NCBI GenBank assembly: GCA_035554595.1
Contig: DATMIH010000165.1
Span: 1 to 30,783 of the forward strand
Origin: VRUE01 sp035554595
GTDB taxonomy: Bacteria; Actinomycetota; Thermoleophilia; Solirubrobacterales; 70-9
Direction of reading: 5' to 3'
DNA: 30,783 bases
This document shows positions 23,420-30,783 of this stretch, piece by piece; the stretch's first letter is position 1, and each line of letters begins with the position of its first letter. A program made the position numbers and the translations under genes. The notes beneath the pieces were generated by a model. It saw only the letters and a program-made list of their open reading frames with translations. It did not search any database and was not told the origin of the DNA.

Positions 23420-24229
23420 CTAGCGCTTGGGCGGGACTTGGGGCTCGGCTAGGTCGTAGGTGTTGTAGTCGCCGAACTTGGAGAAGGTCTTGTGGGTGGG
23501 GCCGTGGTAGTCGGAGGAGGCCGTTGGGATCAGGTCCAGCTCGTCGCAGAGGTGGAGGAGGTGTTCGGTCTGCTCTTGGGTGTGGGGCGGGTAGAAGGCC
23601 TCGACGCCGTCTGGTTTTAGGGAGCGGATCAGGTCCTCTACCTCGTCGGGGTCATCGATGTCCCAGTAGGGGTGGGCGATCACGGCGGTGCCGCCGGCCT
23701 CGTGGATCAGGGCGATCGCCTGCTCGGCGGTTGGCCAGCGGCGGGGGACGAAGGCCTTGGCGCCGGGGACTAGGTACTCCTTGAAGAAGGGGCCGAGGTC
23801 GCCGCTTGCGCCGGCGGCGCGGGCGATGTGCGGGCGGCCGATCGAGAGGGCGTCACCCGCCTCTTTAATCGCGTCCTCCAGCTTCACTTCAAAGCCCCAG
23901 TTGCGCAGCCGCTGGATGATCTCCTCGGCCCGATTGACTCGTTCCTTCTGCGCCCGTTCGCAAACCGGCTTGATCGTCGCCAGGTCGATCCAGTAGCCAC
24001 AGATATGCAGGTCTTCGGCGTACTCGTGCACGCAGGACATCTCAATCGCGGGCACCAGCTCAATCCCAAACCCCTTGGCCGCCTCAGTAGCCTCCTCGAC
24101 GCCGGCGACGGCGTCGTGGTCGGTTAGGGCCAGCGTCGTCACCCCGGCCTCCCAGGCCTGCGCCACCACTTCTCCTGGCGCCAGCTGGCCGTCGGACACC
24201 GTCGAATGTGACTGAAGCTCGATCAGCAT
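23420..24229 (-). CDS. PHP-domain phosphoesterase (RNase AM/nucleoside bisphosphatase-like)
   Basis: A 269-residue PHP enzyme with the metal motifs in order: ELQSHSTVSDG (His8 region), TDHD (36-39), Glu63 in IEMSC, an IAHP and SSDYHG near the end. The layout, including a helical insert at about 90-150, fits the YciV/RNase AM and 3',5'-nucleoside bisphosphate phosphatase group. Next to cysC it could remove PAP, the toxic by-product of PAPS use; this is inference. The ATG lies 10 bases after TAGCTT (24245-24240) with no ribosome site. The N-terminal half favours G-ending codons and the C-terminal half C-ending ones. Confidence 0.85.
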   Translation of the reverse strand: MLIELQSHSTVSDGQLAPGEVVAQAWEAGVTTLALTDHDAVAGVEEATEAAKGFGIELVPAIEMSCVHEYAEDLHICGYWIDLATIKPVCERAQKERVNRAEEIIQRLRNWGFEVKLEDAIKEAGDALSIGRPHIARAAGASGDLGPFFKEYLVPGAKAFVPRRWPTAEQAIALIHEAGGTAVIAHPYWDIDDPDEVEDLIRSLKPDGVEAFYPPHTQEQTEHLLHLCDELDLIPTASSDYHGPTHKTFSKFGDYNTYDLAEPQVPPKR

Positions 24230-24287
24230 TGGGCTGGAGAAGCTATTGCACTGGAGGGTGTGGCGGCGGCGCAGGCATTCGAACCTT

Positions 24288-24359
24288 GGCGGGGCGGTGG
24301 GGCCGTCCCCTCAGCTGACGCATACTTGTCAGAGGAGGGGACGGCCCCACCGCCCCGCC
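24288..24359. repeat. Nested inverted repeat, type II core, between divergent genes
   Basis: Arms 24288-24312 and 24335-24359 pair perfectly over 25 bp. After a 2x2 mismatch comes CTGAC (24315-24319) paired with GTCAG (24328-24332), and a loop GCATACTT. The same inner layout and letters occur at 2066-2114, where a 31-base segment interrupts the loop. Lying between divergent starts, it cannot be a terminator for the flanking genes. Confidence 0.85.
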
Positions 24360-24370
24360 CCCGCGCTGAT

Positions 24371-24376
24371 TAGACT
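24371..24376 (+). promoter_or_regulatory. -10 box for the biotin carboxylase gene
   Basis: TAGACT ends 8 bases before the GTG at 24385, with no ribosome site, which supports GTG as a leaderless start. Confidence 0.5.
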
Positions 24377-24384
24377 GCGCCGCC

Positions 24385-26151
24385 GTGTTCCAGAAAGTCT
24401 TGATTGCCAACCGCGGCGAGATCGCCATCCGCGTGGCGCGGACCCTGAAGGAGATGGGCATCGGCTCGGTCGCCGTCTACTCGGAGATCGACCGCGACGC
24501 GCCGCACGTGCGCGCGGCCGACGAGGCATTCCTGATCGGCCCGGCGGTGCCGGCCGAGAGCTACCTCAACATCGCCAAGATCATCGAGACCGCCAAGGAA
24601 GCGGGCGCCGAAGGAATTCACCCCGGCTACGGCTTCCTCGCCGAGAACGCCGAGATGGCTCGCGCTTGCGATGAGGCCGGGATCACCTGGATCGGCCCGC
24701 CGCCGGAGGCGATCGAAGCGATGGGCTCGAAGACCAAGGCGCGCGAGATCATGGAGCAGGCCGGGGTGCCGATCGTCCCCGGCTCGACCGAGGTCGCGAA
24801 GGACATCGATGCTGCCCGCAAGCAGGCCGAGGAAGCCGGTTACCCGGTCGCCTGCAAGGCCGCCGGCGGCGGCGGCGGCAAGGGCTTCCGCGTGGCGATG
24901 ACTCCGGACGATCTGCAGGAGGCTTTCGAGGGCTCTGCCCGCGAAGGCGAGAAGTTCTTTTCCGACGACCGCGTCTACATCGAGCGCTACCTCGAGGACC
25001 CGCGCCACGTCGAGGTCCAGGTGCTCGCCGACAGCCATGGCAACGTGATCCACCTCGGTGAGCGCGACTGCTCGATTCAGCGCCGCCACCAGAAGGTGAT
25101 CGAGGAGGCCCCGGGGCCTCACGTCGACGAGGAGATGCGCGAGCGGATCGGCAAGATCGCCACCGACGCTGCCGCTGCGGTCGGCTACCGCGGCGCCGGC
25201 ACGATCGAGGGCATGCAGGTCGGCGATGAGTACTTCTTCCTCGAGATGAATACCCGCGTGCAGGTTGAGCACTGCGTGACCGAGATGGTCACCGGCATCG
25301 ACATCGTCCGCGAGCAGATCCTGGTCGCCGCCGGCGAGCCGCTCTCGATCGCCCAGCAGGACGTGAAACTCAACGGCTGGTCGATCGAGTGCCGGATCAA
25401 CGCCGAGGCGGCGCACAAGAAGTTCGCCCCCGCTCCGGGCCCAATCGGCGACTCCTACCGCGAGCCCTCCGGCCCCGGCGTCCGCGTTGACTCCGGCGTC
25501 GAGGGCGGCTCCGAGGTGACGCCGATGTACGACCCGATGGTGGCCAAGCTGATCGTCTGGGACGTGGATCGCGAGAAGGCGACCCGGCGCATGCTGCGGG
25601 CGCTGAGCGAATACGACTCCGGCGGCCTGACCACGCTGATCCCCTTCCACGAAACGATCCTCGCCACCGAGCAATGGGCCAAGGGTGAGACCTGCCGTGA
25701 CCTGATGGAGGACACCGACTGGCTCAAGTCGACCGCTCCGGCCGACGCGAAGCCACCGGAGTCCGCCGAGGACGGCGGCGAGATCGTCAGCCGCGATTAC
25801 AAGGTCGAGGTCTCGGGCAAGCTCTTCGAGGTCAAGGTGATCGGCGAGGCCATAGCCGGCGCCGTTGCGGCTCCCGCGGCGGGCGGCAAGAAACCGCCAA
25901 AGCGCGAGCGCAAGGCCGGCGGAGGTGGTGGCGCCTCGAGCGAGTCGCTTGCCTCGCCGCTGCAGGGCACGGTCTTCAAAGTCGCGGTCGAGAAAGGCGC
26001 CGAGGTCGCCGAGGGTGACCTGATCTGCGTGATCGAGGCGATGAAGATGGAGAACGAGATCGTCGCCCACCGCGCCGGCAAGGTCGAGGAGCTCAAGATC
26101 GCCGAGGGAGACTCGGTCTCCAGCGGCGACGTCCTCGCCGTGATCAAGTAG
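24385..26151 (+). CDS. Acyl-CoA carboxylase alpha subunit: biotin carboxylase fused to BCCP
   Basis: A 588-residue protein. The biotin carboxylase part (about 1-450) starts FQKVLIANRGEIAIRVAR and has HPGYGFLAEN, the ATP-grasp glycine loop GGGGGKG, and EMNTRVQVEHCVTE at the active site. A Pro/Ala/Gly-rich linker (about 485-520, basic KKPPKRERK) leads to the BCCP domain, where EAMKMENE carries the biotinylated Lys554. It charges biotin with CO2 for an acyl-CoA carboxyltransferase (acetyl-CoA or propionyl-CoA). No beta subunit is in the window. GTG start at 24385 from the family N terminus and the -10 box. Confidence 0.94.
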   Translation: MFQKVLIANRGEIAIRVARTLKEMGIGSVAVYSEIDRDAPHVRAADEAFLIGPAVPAESYLNIAKIIETAKEAGAEGIHPGYGFLAENAEMARACDEAGITWIGPPPEAIEAMGSKTKAREIMEQAGVPIVPGSTEVAKDIDAARKQAEEAGYPVACKAAGGGGGKGFRVAMTPDDLQEAFEGSAREGEKFFSDDRVYIERYLEDPRHVEVQVLADSHGNVIHLGERDCSIQRRHQKVIEEAPGPHVDEEMRERIGKIATDAAAAVGYRGAGTIEGMQVGDEYFFLEMNTRVQVEHCVTEMVTGIDIVREQILVAAGEPLSIAQQDVKLNGWSIECRINAEAAHKKFAPAPGPIGDSYREPSGPGVRVDSGVEGGSEVTPMYDPMVAKLIVWDVDREKATRRMLRALSEYDSGGLTTLIPFHETILATEQWAKGETCRDLMEDTDWLKSTAPADAKPPESAEDGGEIVSRDYKVEVSGKLFEVKVIGEAIAGAVAAPAAGGKKPPKRERKAGGGGGASSESLASPLQGTVFKVAVEKGAEVAEGDLICVIEAMKMENEIVAHRAGKVEELKIAEGDSVSSGDVLAVIK

Positions 26152-26173
26152 CGCGCGCTGCTTCCGAGGAAGC

Positions 26174-28018
26174 TCAGCGTTTCTGCTGCTGTTTTTTCGC
26201 TGCCTGCTGTTCTTTTTTCTGCTTTTGTTTTTCGCGTCGTTCGGCCTTGATCTGGCGGATCACCTGCTGCCGTTCGCGGCGCGTCAGCGGGATTTCGGCG
26301 GCTTCTTCGCGACAGCCGCGGCCGCTGCAGTCCTCCAGCCGTTCGGTTAGTTCGCGGTGGAGGAAGTTGCGCACCGGGAAGTAGTTGGGGATGCGGACCA
26401 GGTTGTTGAGCTCGTAGGGGTCCGTTTCGAGGTCGTAGAGCTCCTTCTCGCCGTCCGGCCAGGCGATGTACTTGTAGGGCCCGAGGCGGATTCCCTCGTA
26501 ATCCTTCGGCGGTGCGAGCAATGAGGCATTGGCTTCGCCGCCGGGGCGGGCTGCCGTTCCGCCCCGGCTGGCGAGGCTCTGCTGGCGCGAAGCGCGACTC
26601 TGATCACCCGGTTCGGCGATCGCGCCGGCTTCCAGGACATCGTCGGTTTCGACGAATGACTCGAAGAGGTAGGGCCGCAGGGTGCGCAGTTCGGGGTCTT
26701 TGAAGAAGGGGGTCATCGAGCGTCCATCGAGGCTCTTGTCGGGTGTGACCCCGGCCAGTTCGAGGATCGTCGGGGCGACGTCGATGTTGCCGACGATCTC
26801 ACCCGATTCGGTACCGGCTTTGATGTGCGGACCGCGAATCAGAAAGGGCAGGTGGGTCGATGGCTCATAAGCGAGGAACTTGCCGCCGAGCAGGCGGTGC
26901 TCGCCGTAGAAGAAACCGTTGTCCGAGGTGAAGATGACGTAGGTGTTGCGCAGCCGGTGCAGCGAGCCCAGCGTGTCGATCAGCAGTTTCACCCCGTCGT
27001 CGATCGAGCGCAGCGACTCGAGCGCCTTGTCGTAGTAGACGCGGTAGGTGTGGATTTCGCTGAGGCCGAGGTAGGGCGCTTCGCGGATGAAGCTCGGCTT
27101 GTCGGTGACGTTGCCTTCGTCGAATCCCTGGCCGCGGTTGTGGGGTAGCGGCGCGCCCTTGAACCAGTCGTAGTGGCGCGGCGCCGGCTCCGGGCCTGCG
27201 GGCTTGCGAAAGTCGCCGTGGGGGGCGGTGTAGTCGAGCTGCAGATAGAAGGGCTGTTCAGGCGAGGTGGCGCGAAGTTCCTGCGTGGCCAAATTGGTCA
27301 GCATGTCGGTCTCGTAGAAGCAGGGCTGACCGTTGAGCGGCGCGAAGGGGCAGCCGATGTCGTCGCGGGTGACGTATTCCCGCGGTTCCCAGGTGCCGGA
27401 GTCGCCATAGGGGCCTTCGACCACGCCGTTGTTATTGAGCGAGTAGCCGTAGTAGTAGTGGTGGGTATCGGCGTTGAGCACCGTGTGCCAGGCGCTCCAG
27501 CCCGGCGGCACTTCGGTGCCGTTTGAATACGGTTCGTCGCCGTAGCCGTTGAGGAACTTGCCGACGTGGATCGTGCGGTAGCCGGCGCCCTGCAGCCAGG
27601 TGGCGAGGTTGTGGGTATAGGCGCCGCGGAAGGAGAAGCCGAAGTAGCCGCCGTTGGGCTGGATGTTGCCCTTGACCCCGTTGTTGTGGGCGTAGCGGCC
27701 GGTCAGCAGGCTGACCCGCGAGGGGCAGCAGAGCGGGTATGAGACGTAGTAGCGATTGAAGGTCTCGCCCCGCTTGGCGATCAGGTTGAGCGTGTTCGGC
27801 ATCGCCTGCAGCTTTGGCTGACCGAAGGCGGCGTAGAGTTGGTCGAGCGTCTGGTCGTCGGTCTGGATGACGACGAAGCTGGGCTGTTCCGGTGTCGCGG
27901 CGGCGGCGCTGGAGCGGAACCCCGTGGTGGCGAGCAGGCAGAGCAGCGCCAGCATGCCCGCCGCGATCACGGCGAGCCGGACGCCCCGTCCTGCCCTGCT
28001 TTGTTCGGATCGATGCAT
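26174..28018 (-). CDS. Exported sulfatase (type I, formylglycine-dependent)
   Basis: A 614-residue arylsulfatase-family enzyme. An N-terminal hydrophobic segment (about 14-32) is a signal peptide or anchor. Metal-binding Asp54-Asp55 is in QTDDQT, and the CxPxR motif is CCPSR at 97-101, with Cys97 the residue converted to formylglycine, followed by LLTGRYAHNNG. TSDNGFFYGEHRLLGGK in the middle is also typical, as in N-acetylglucosamine-6-sulfatases. The substrate is unknown. Two oddities: residues about 481-496 are encoded by a palindrome, and the last 40 residues are a very basic Lys/Gln/Glu tail of low complexity. Released sulfate could feed the nearby sulfate pathway. Convergent with the carboxylase, 22-base gap. 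Confidence 0.9.
   Translation of the reverse strand: MHRSEQSRAGRGVRLAVIAAGMLALLCLLATTGFRSSAAAATPEQPSFVVIQTDDQTLDQLYAAFGQPKLQAMPNTLNLIAKRGETFNRYYVSYPLCCPSRVSLLTGRYAHNNGVKGNIQPNGGYFGFSFRGAYTHNLATWLQGAGYRTIHVGKFLNGYGDEPYSNGTEVPPGWSAWHTVLNADTHHYYYGYSLNNNGVVEGPYGDSGTWEPREYVTRDDIGCPFAPLNGQPCFYETDMLTNLATQELRATSPEQPFYLQLDYTAPHGDFRKPAGPEPAPRHYDWFKGAPLPHNRGQGFDEGNVTDKPSFIREAPYLGLSEIHTYRVYYDKALESLRSIDDGVKLLIDTLGSLHRLRNTYVIFTSDNGFFYGEHRLLGGKFLAYEPSTHLPFLIRGPHIKAGTESGEIVGNIDVAPTILELAGVTPDKSLDGRSMTPFFKDPELRTLRPYLFESFVETDDVLEAGAIAEPGDQSRASRQQSLASRGGTAARPGGEANASLLAPPKDYEGIRLGPYKYIAWPDGEKELYDLETDPYELNNLVRIPNYFPVRNFLHRELTERLEDCSGRGCREEAAEIPLTRRERQQVIRQIKAERREKQKQKKEQQAAKKQQQKR
26532..26577. repeat. Palindrome inside the sulfatase coding sequence
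   Basis: GCCGGGGCGG (26540-26549) pairs perfectly with 26559-26568. After one bulged base the stem continues for 8 more pairs (26532-26539 with 26570-26577), one of them wobble. It encodes a Gly/Ala/Arg/Ser-rich stretch inside an otherwise well-conserved C-terminal region, which points to an in-frame insertion. Confidence 0.7.
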
Positions 28019-28095
28019 GGAGATTGCGGCCGCGCAGGCGACCTACCCGGTCGAAACAACTACGCGCGCTGAAGTTGCGAAACGCTAGAGATCGC

Positions 28096-28779
28096 TCAGG
28101 ACGCGCCGAGCTTTTTGGCTGCGTCGCGGAAGGTTTTCACGGTGGCGCTGGGCGCCTTGCGACCTTCGAGTTTCTCGCCGTGGCGGTTGACCCAGATAAC
28201 CGGCACGTTCATTTTCAGCAGCGGCGCGACATCGTTGGTGTAGTTGCAGCCGATGTGCAGCCAGCCTTTCTTGCCGCCGATCCGCCGCGCCGCCTCTTTG
28301 AAGTGGACGGGGTCGGGCTTGTAGCTGCGGACCTGCTGCGCGGTGACCACGAGGTCGAGTTCAGTGCGCAGATGGCGGCGCGAGATGCCGAGCAGTTTGT
28401 CGTCGATGTTGGAGACGATGCCGATCTCATAGCGTTTGCCGAGCCGGTCCATCGCCGCGTTGGACTCGCGGAAGGGCAGCCAGTAGGCGACGCTGTCGGG
28501 CAGGAACTGCGCCCGTGAGGGCTCGATCTCCCAGCCCAGCTCGCCGGCGACTTTGACGATCGTGCGGCGCAGCACCTCGGCGTAGAGCTCGTAGGAGCCG
28601 GCCATGATTTCGGCCTGGACCTCCATGAAGCGGGCCAGGAAGGGCTCCTCTTCAAAGCTGAAGCCGTCTTTTTGCGCCTCTTTCTTGCAGGCGTCGATGA
28701 TGCCTTTCTCCCAATCGATCAGGGTGCCGTAACAGTCGGTGGTGACCCATTTGACGGTTTTGAGACTGGGGAGGGGCAT
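28096..28779 (-). CDS. HAD-superfamily hydrolase, 2-haloacid dehalogenase-like
   Basis: A 227-residue HAD enzyme. The nucleophile Asp15 is in TTDCYGTLIDW, motif II is VSNIDD, motif III Lys is in YKPDPVHF, and motif IV is in CNYTNDV. A helical cap lies between motifs I and II. Dehalogenase-like members also act as phosphatases or on 2-hydroxy acids, and the exact substrate is not visible. The ATG at 28779 is chosen because the family motif begins shortly after; an ATG at 28812 would place the start within the hairpin at 28795-28833. It is followed by the sulfatase on the same strand, with a gap of about 77 bases. Confidence 0.8.
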   Translation of the reverse strand: MPLPSLKTVKWVTTDCYGTLIDWEKGIIDACKKEAQKDGFSFEEEPFLARFMEVQAEIMAGSYELYAEVLRRTIVKVAGELGWEIEPSRAQFLPDSVAYWLPFRESNAAMDRLGKRYEIGIVSNIDDKLLGISRRHLRTELDLVVTAQQVRSYKPDPVHFKEAARRIGGKKGWLHIGCNYTNDVAPLLKMNVPVIWVNRHGEKLEGRKAPSATVKTFRDAAKKLGAS

Positions 28780-28794
28780 AAGTGGTTTCGCTTC

Positions 28795-28833
28795 GCGAGT
28801 CCCGCATGTCATCAGATAGCGAGCGGGACTCGC
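28795..28833. repeat. 11-bp inverted repeat upstream of the HAD gene
   Basis: GCGAGTCCCGC (28795-28805) pairs perfectly with 28823-28833 around a 17-base AT-rich loop that contains a possible minus-strand -10 (TATCTG). It could be an operator for the HAD gene or another member of the palindromic elements. Confidence 0.6.
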
Positions 28834-28957
28834 TTCTGGCTCACGCGGCGGCGCATTATGTCAGTAGCCCGCAAGGCAGGCGGCGCGCCACTTGAAGTCG
28901 GCCACCTCGAAGGTCGGATAGGCTGCCGCCCGCGCCGCAGGGGCGCACCTCCAACCC

Positions 28958-30121
28958 ATGGACCTCCTCGAGTATCAGGGCAAGCAGCTTTTCGCCAAGC
29001 ACGGCGTCGCCGTGCCGAGCGGTGAGGTCGCTGCCAACGTCGATGACGCTGTCACTGCGGCGGAGCGGATCGGCTACCCCTGCGCGATCAAGGCGCAGGT
29101 GCTGATCGGCGGTCGCGGCAAGGCCGGCGGGATCAAGATCGCCAAGGACGCCGGGGAGGCGCGCGATTACGCCGACGCGATTCTGGGCATGGACATCGTC
29201 GGCCCGCACGGCGAGGGCCCCTTCCGCGTCGATCAGGTCTGGGTCGAGGGGGGTTCCGACATCGCCTCCGAGTACTACGCCTCGGTGATCCTCGACCGCG
29301 GCGAGAAGAAGCTGCTGGCCATGGTTTCGAGGCAGGGCGGGATGGATATCGAGGCGGTTGCCGCCGAGGACCCCGACGCGCTGGTCAAGGTCCACATCGA
29401 CCCGACCCGACCTTTCGACGCTGCCGCGGCGCGCGAGATCATCGACGCCGCCGACCTCGACGAGGACGTTCGCGACCAGGCCGCCGAGGTGCTGGTGAAG
29501 CTGGCCGAGGTGGCGAGCTCCGAGGACGCCAGCCTGATCGAGGTCAACCCGCTGATCGTCACCAACGACCGTGAGGTCGTCGCGCTCGACGCCAAGGTGA
29601 CGATCGACGGCAACGCGCTCTTCCGCCACCAAGACCTGGCCGAGATCGCCGACACCGCCGATGACCCGCAGGAGGCGATGGCGAAGGAGAAGGGCCTCAC
29701 CTACGTCAAGCTCGAGGGCAACGTCGGCATCCTCGCCAACGGCGCCGGCCTCTGCATGTCGACCCTGGACGTCGTCGCCCAGGCTGGCGGTGCGCCGGCC
29801 AACTTTCTCGACGCCGGCGGCGGCTCCAAGGCAGAGGCGATCGTCGACGCGCTGACCGTGATCACCTCCGATGAGAAGGTCACGGCGATCCTCTTCAACA
29901 TCTTCGGCGGCATCACCCGCTGCGACGAGATCGCCAAGGGCATCGTCACCGCCTCGAAGCAGCTGGACCTGAAGCTGCCGCTGGTCGTGCGGCTCGACGG
30001 CACCAACTCCGAGGAGGGCCTGAAGATCCTCGCCGAGGCCAATCTGCCCAACCTGAACCAGGAGACGACGATGCTCGACGCCGCCCGCCGCGTGGTCGAG
30101 CTCGCGGGAGGCAACGGCTGA
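28958..30121 (+). CDS. sucC: Succinyl-CoA synthetase beta subunit (ADP/GDP-forming)
   Basis: A 387-residue ATP-grasp protein of the TCA cycle, pairing with SucD to convert succinyl-CoA to succinate with nucleotide triphosphate. It starts MDLLEYQGKQLFAKHG, the family signature, with IKAQVLIGGRGKAGG (nucleotide lid), SLIEVNPL (Mg/nucleotide site) and FNIFGGITRCDEIAKG near the C terminus. No good ribosome site precedes the ATG. A TAGGCT at 28919-28924 may be the -10, giving a leader of about 30 bases. The stop overlaps the sucD start by one base (TGATG). Confidence 0.95.
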   Translation: MDLLEYQGKQLFAKHGVAVPSGEVAANVDDAVTAAERIGYPCAIKAQVLIGGRGKAGGIKIAKDAGEARDYADAILGMDIVGPHGEGPFRVDQVWVEGGSDIASEYYASVILDRGEKKLLAMVSRQGGMDIEAVAAEDPDALVKVHIDPTRPFDAAAAREIIDAADLDEDVRDQAAEVLVKLAEVASSEDASLIEVNPLIVTNDREVVALDAKVTIDGNALFRHQDLAEIADTADDPQEAMAKEKGLTYVKLEGNVGILANGAGLCMSTLDVVAQAGGAPANFLDAGGGSKAEAIVDALTVITSDEKVTAILFNIFGGITRCDEIAKGIVTASKQLDLKLPLVVRLDGTNSEEGLKILAEANLPNLNQETTMLDAARRVVELAGGNG

Positions 30122-30783
30122 TGTCGATCATCGTCGGCAAAGAGACGAAGTTGGTGGTCTCCGGCCTGACCGGCCGCGAGGGCTCCTTCCACGGCTTGCG
30201 CAATAAGGCCTACGGCACTGACCTCGTCGCTGGCGTCACGCCCGGCAAGGGTGGCCAGGACGTTGAGGGCGTGCCGGTCTTCGACTCGATCAAGGAGTCC
30301 GTCGAGCAGGCCGGCGCCAACACCTCGATGATCTTCGTGCCGGCCCGCTTCGCCGCACCGGCAATCGACGAGGCGATTGAGTCCGGCGTCGAGACGGTGA
30401 TCGCGATCACCGAGGGGATCCCGGTGCTCGACATGCTCAACACCTACTGGAAGGCCAAGGAGGCCGGCGTGCGCTTGCTCGGCCCCAACTGCCCCGGCGC
30501 GCTCTCGCCCGGCAAGGCCAACGTCGGCATCATCCCGGCGCAGTTCTTCGACCCCGGCCCGATCGGCGTCGTCTCCAAGTCCGGCACGCTGACCTACCAG
30601 ATCGGCAACGAGCTGAAGCAGGCCGGCACCGGCAACTCCTCGATCGTCGGCATCGGCGGCGACCCGATCATCGGCTCGGACTTCATCGACATCCTGACGC
30701 TGTACCAGGCAGACCCCGAGACCGAGCTGATCGTGATGGTCGGCGAGATCGGCGGCGACGCCGAGGAGCGGGCAGCCGAGTTC
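30121..30783 (+). CDS. sucD: Succinyl-CoA synthetase alpha subunit (3' end beyond window)
   Basis: The frame is open to the window edge, 221 residues. It starts MSIIVGKETKLVVSGLTGREG, the CoA-binding Rossmann segment, followed by GVTPGKGGQ, ITEGIPV, LLGPNCPGALSPGK and GVVSKSGTLTYQ. The catalytic phospho-His lies in the missing C-terminal part. Translation is coupled to sucC through TGATG. Confidence 0.95.
   Translation, partial: MSIIVGKETKLVVSGLTGREGSFHGLRNKAYGTDLVAGVTPGKGGQDVEGVPVFDSIKESVEQAGANTSMIFVPARFAAPAIDEAIESGVETVIAITEGIPVLDMLNTYWKAKEAGVRLLGPNCPGALSPGKANVGIIPAQFFDPGPIGVVSKSGTLTYQIGNELKQAGTGNSSIVGIGGDPIIGSDFIDILTLYQADPETELIVMVGEIGGDAEERAAEF

Noticed and set aside
24370..26070. Long minus-strand open frame opposite the biotin carboxylase
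   Set aside because: The plus-strand protein has complete family motifs; the minus frame has none and no ribosome site.

Overview
The window is high-GC DNA from an actinobacterium, most likely from the Thermoleophilia (Solirubrobacterales-like). This is inferred from the family mix (PucR regulator, TetR proteins, calcium-dodecin-like protein, RTX-like secreted protein, short-form ATP sulfurylase), the strong GC-ending codon use and the many apparently leaderless starts. No rRNA, tRNA, CRISPR array or transposase gene was recognised.

Layout. 1-2.1 kb: 5' end of a tetR gene on the minus strand, then a tandem pair of S51 (peptidase E-like) genes. 2.1-5.3 kb: ferritin, an enolase-superfamily enzyme and a divergent FAD amine oxidoreductase. 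5.3-6.2 kb: a two-gene XRE/PIN toxin-antitoxin pair. 6.2-13.9 kb: an amine or omega-amino-acid catabolic region, with an APC permease and universal stress protein on one strand and aminotransferase, PucR regulator, alanine dehydrogenase and aldehyde dehydrogenase on the other. Imported amine would be transaminated onto pyruvate, the aldehyde oxidised, and the alanine recycled to pyruvate and ammonia. 13.9-17.9 kb: a secreted RTX-like protein, a double-TetR regulator, a gene-free stretch with a series of C-rich-loop hairpins, and a VapBC pair. 18.0-23.2 kb: a small protein, dodecin, rhodanese, then the assimilatory sulfate operon sir-cysH-sat-cysC. 23.4-26.2 kb: a PHP phosphoesterase and a biotin carboxylase/BCCP fusion. 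26.2-30.8 kb: a secreted sulfatase, a HAD hydrolase and sucCD (sucD cut by the window end).

The most unusual content lies between genes. Five long nested inverted repeats (2042-2138, 3837-3914, 18402-18477, 23205-23285, 24288-24359) fall into two types. Each type has its own conserved inner core, while the outer arms differ from copy to copy yet stay self-complementary. They occur in convergent, tandem and divergent spacers, so they are not simply terminators. Similarly built nested palindromes lie in frame inside two coding sequences (PucR and sulfatase), and further hairpins lie at 23301-23402 and 28795-28833. This looks like a dispersed palindromic element family, and it is the best candidate here for something undescribed.
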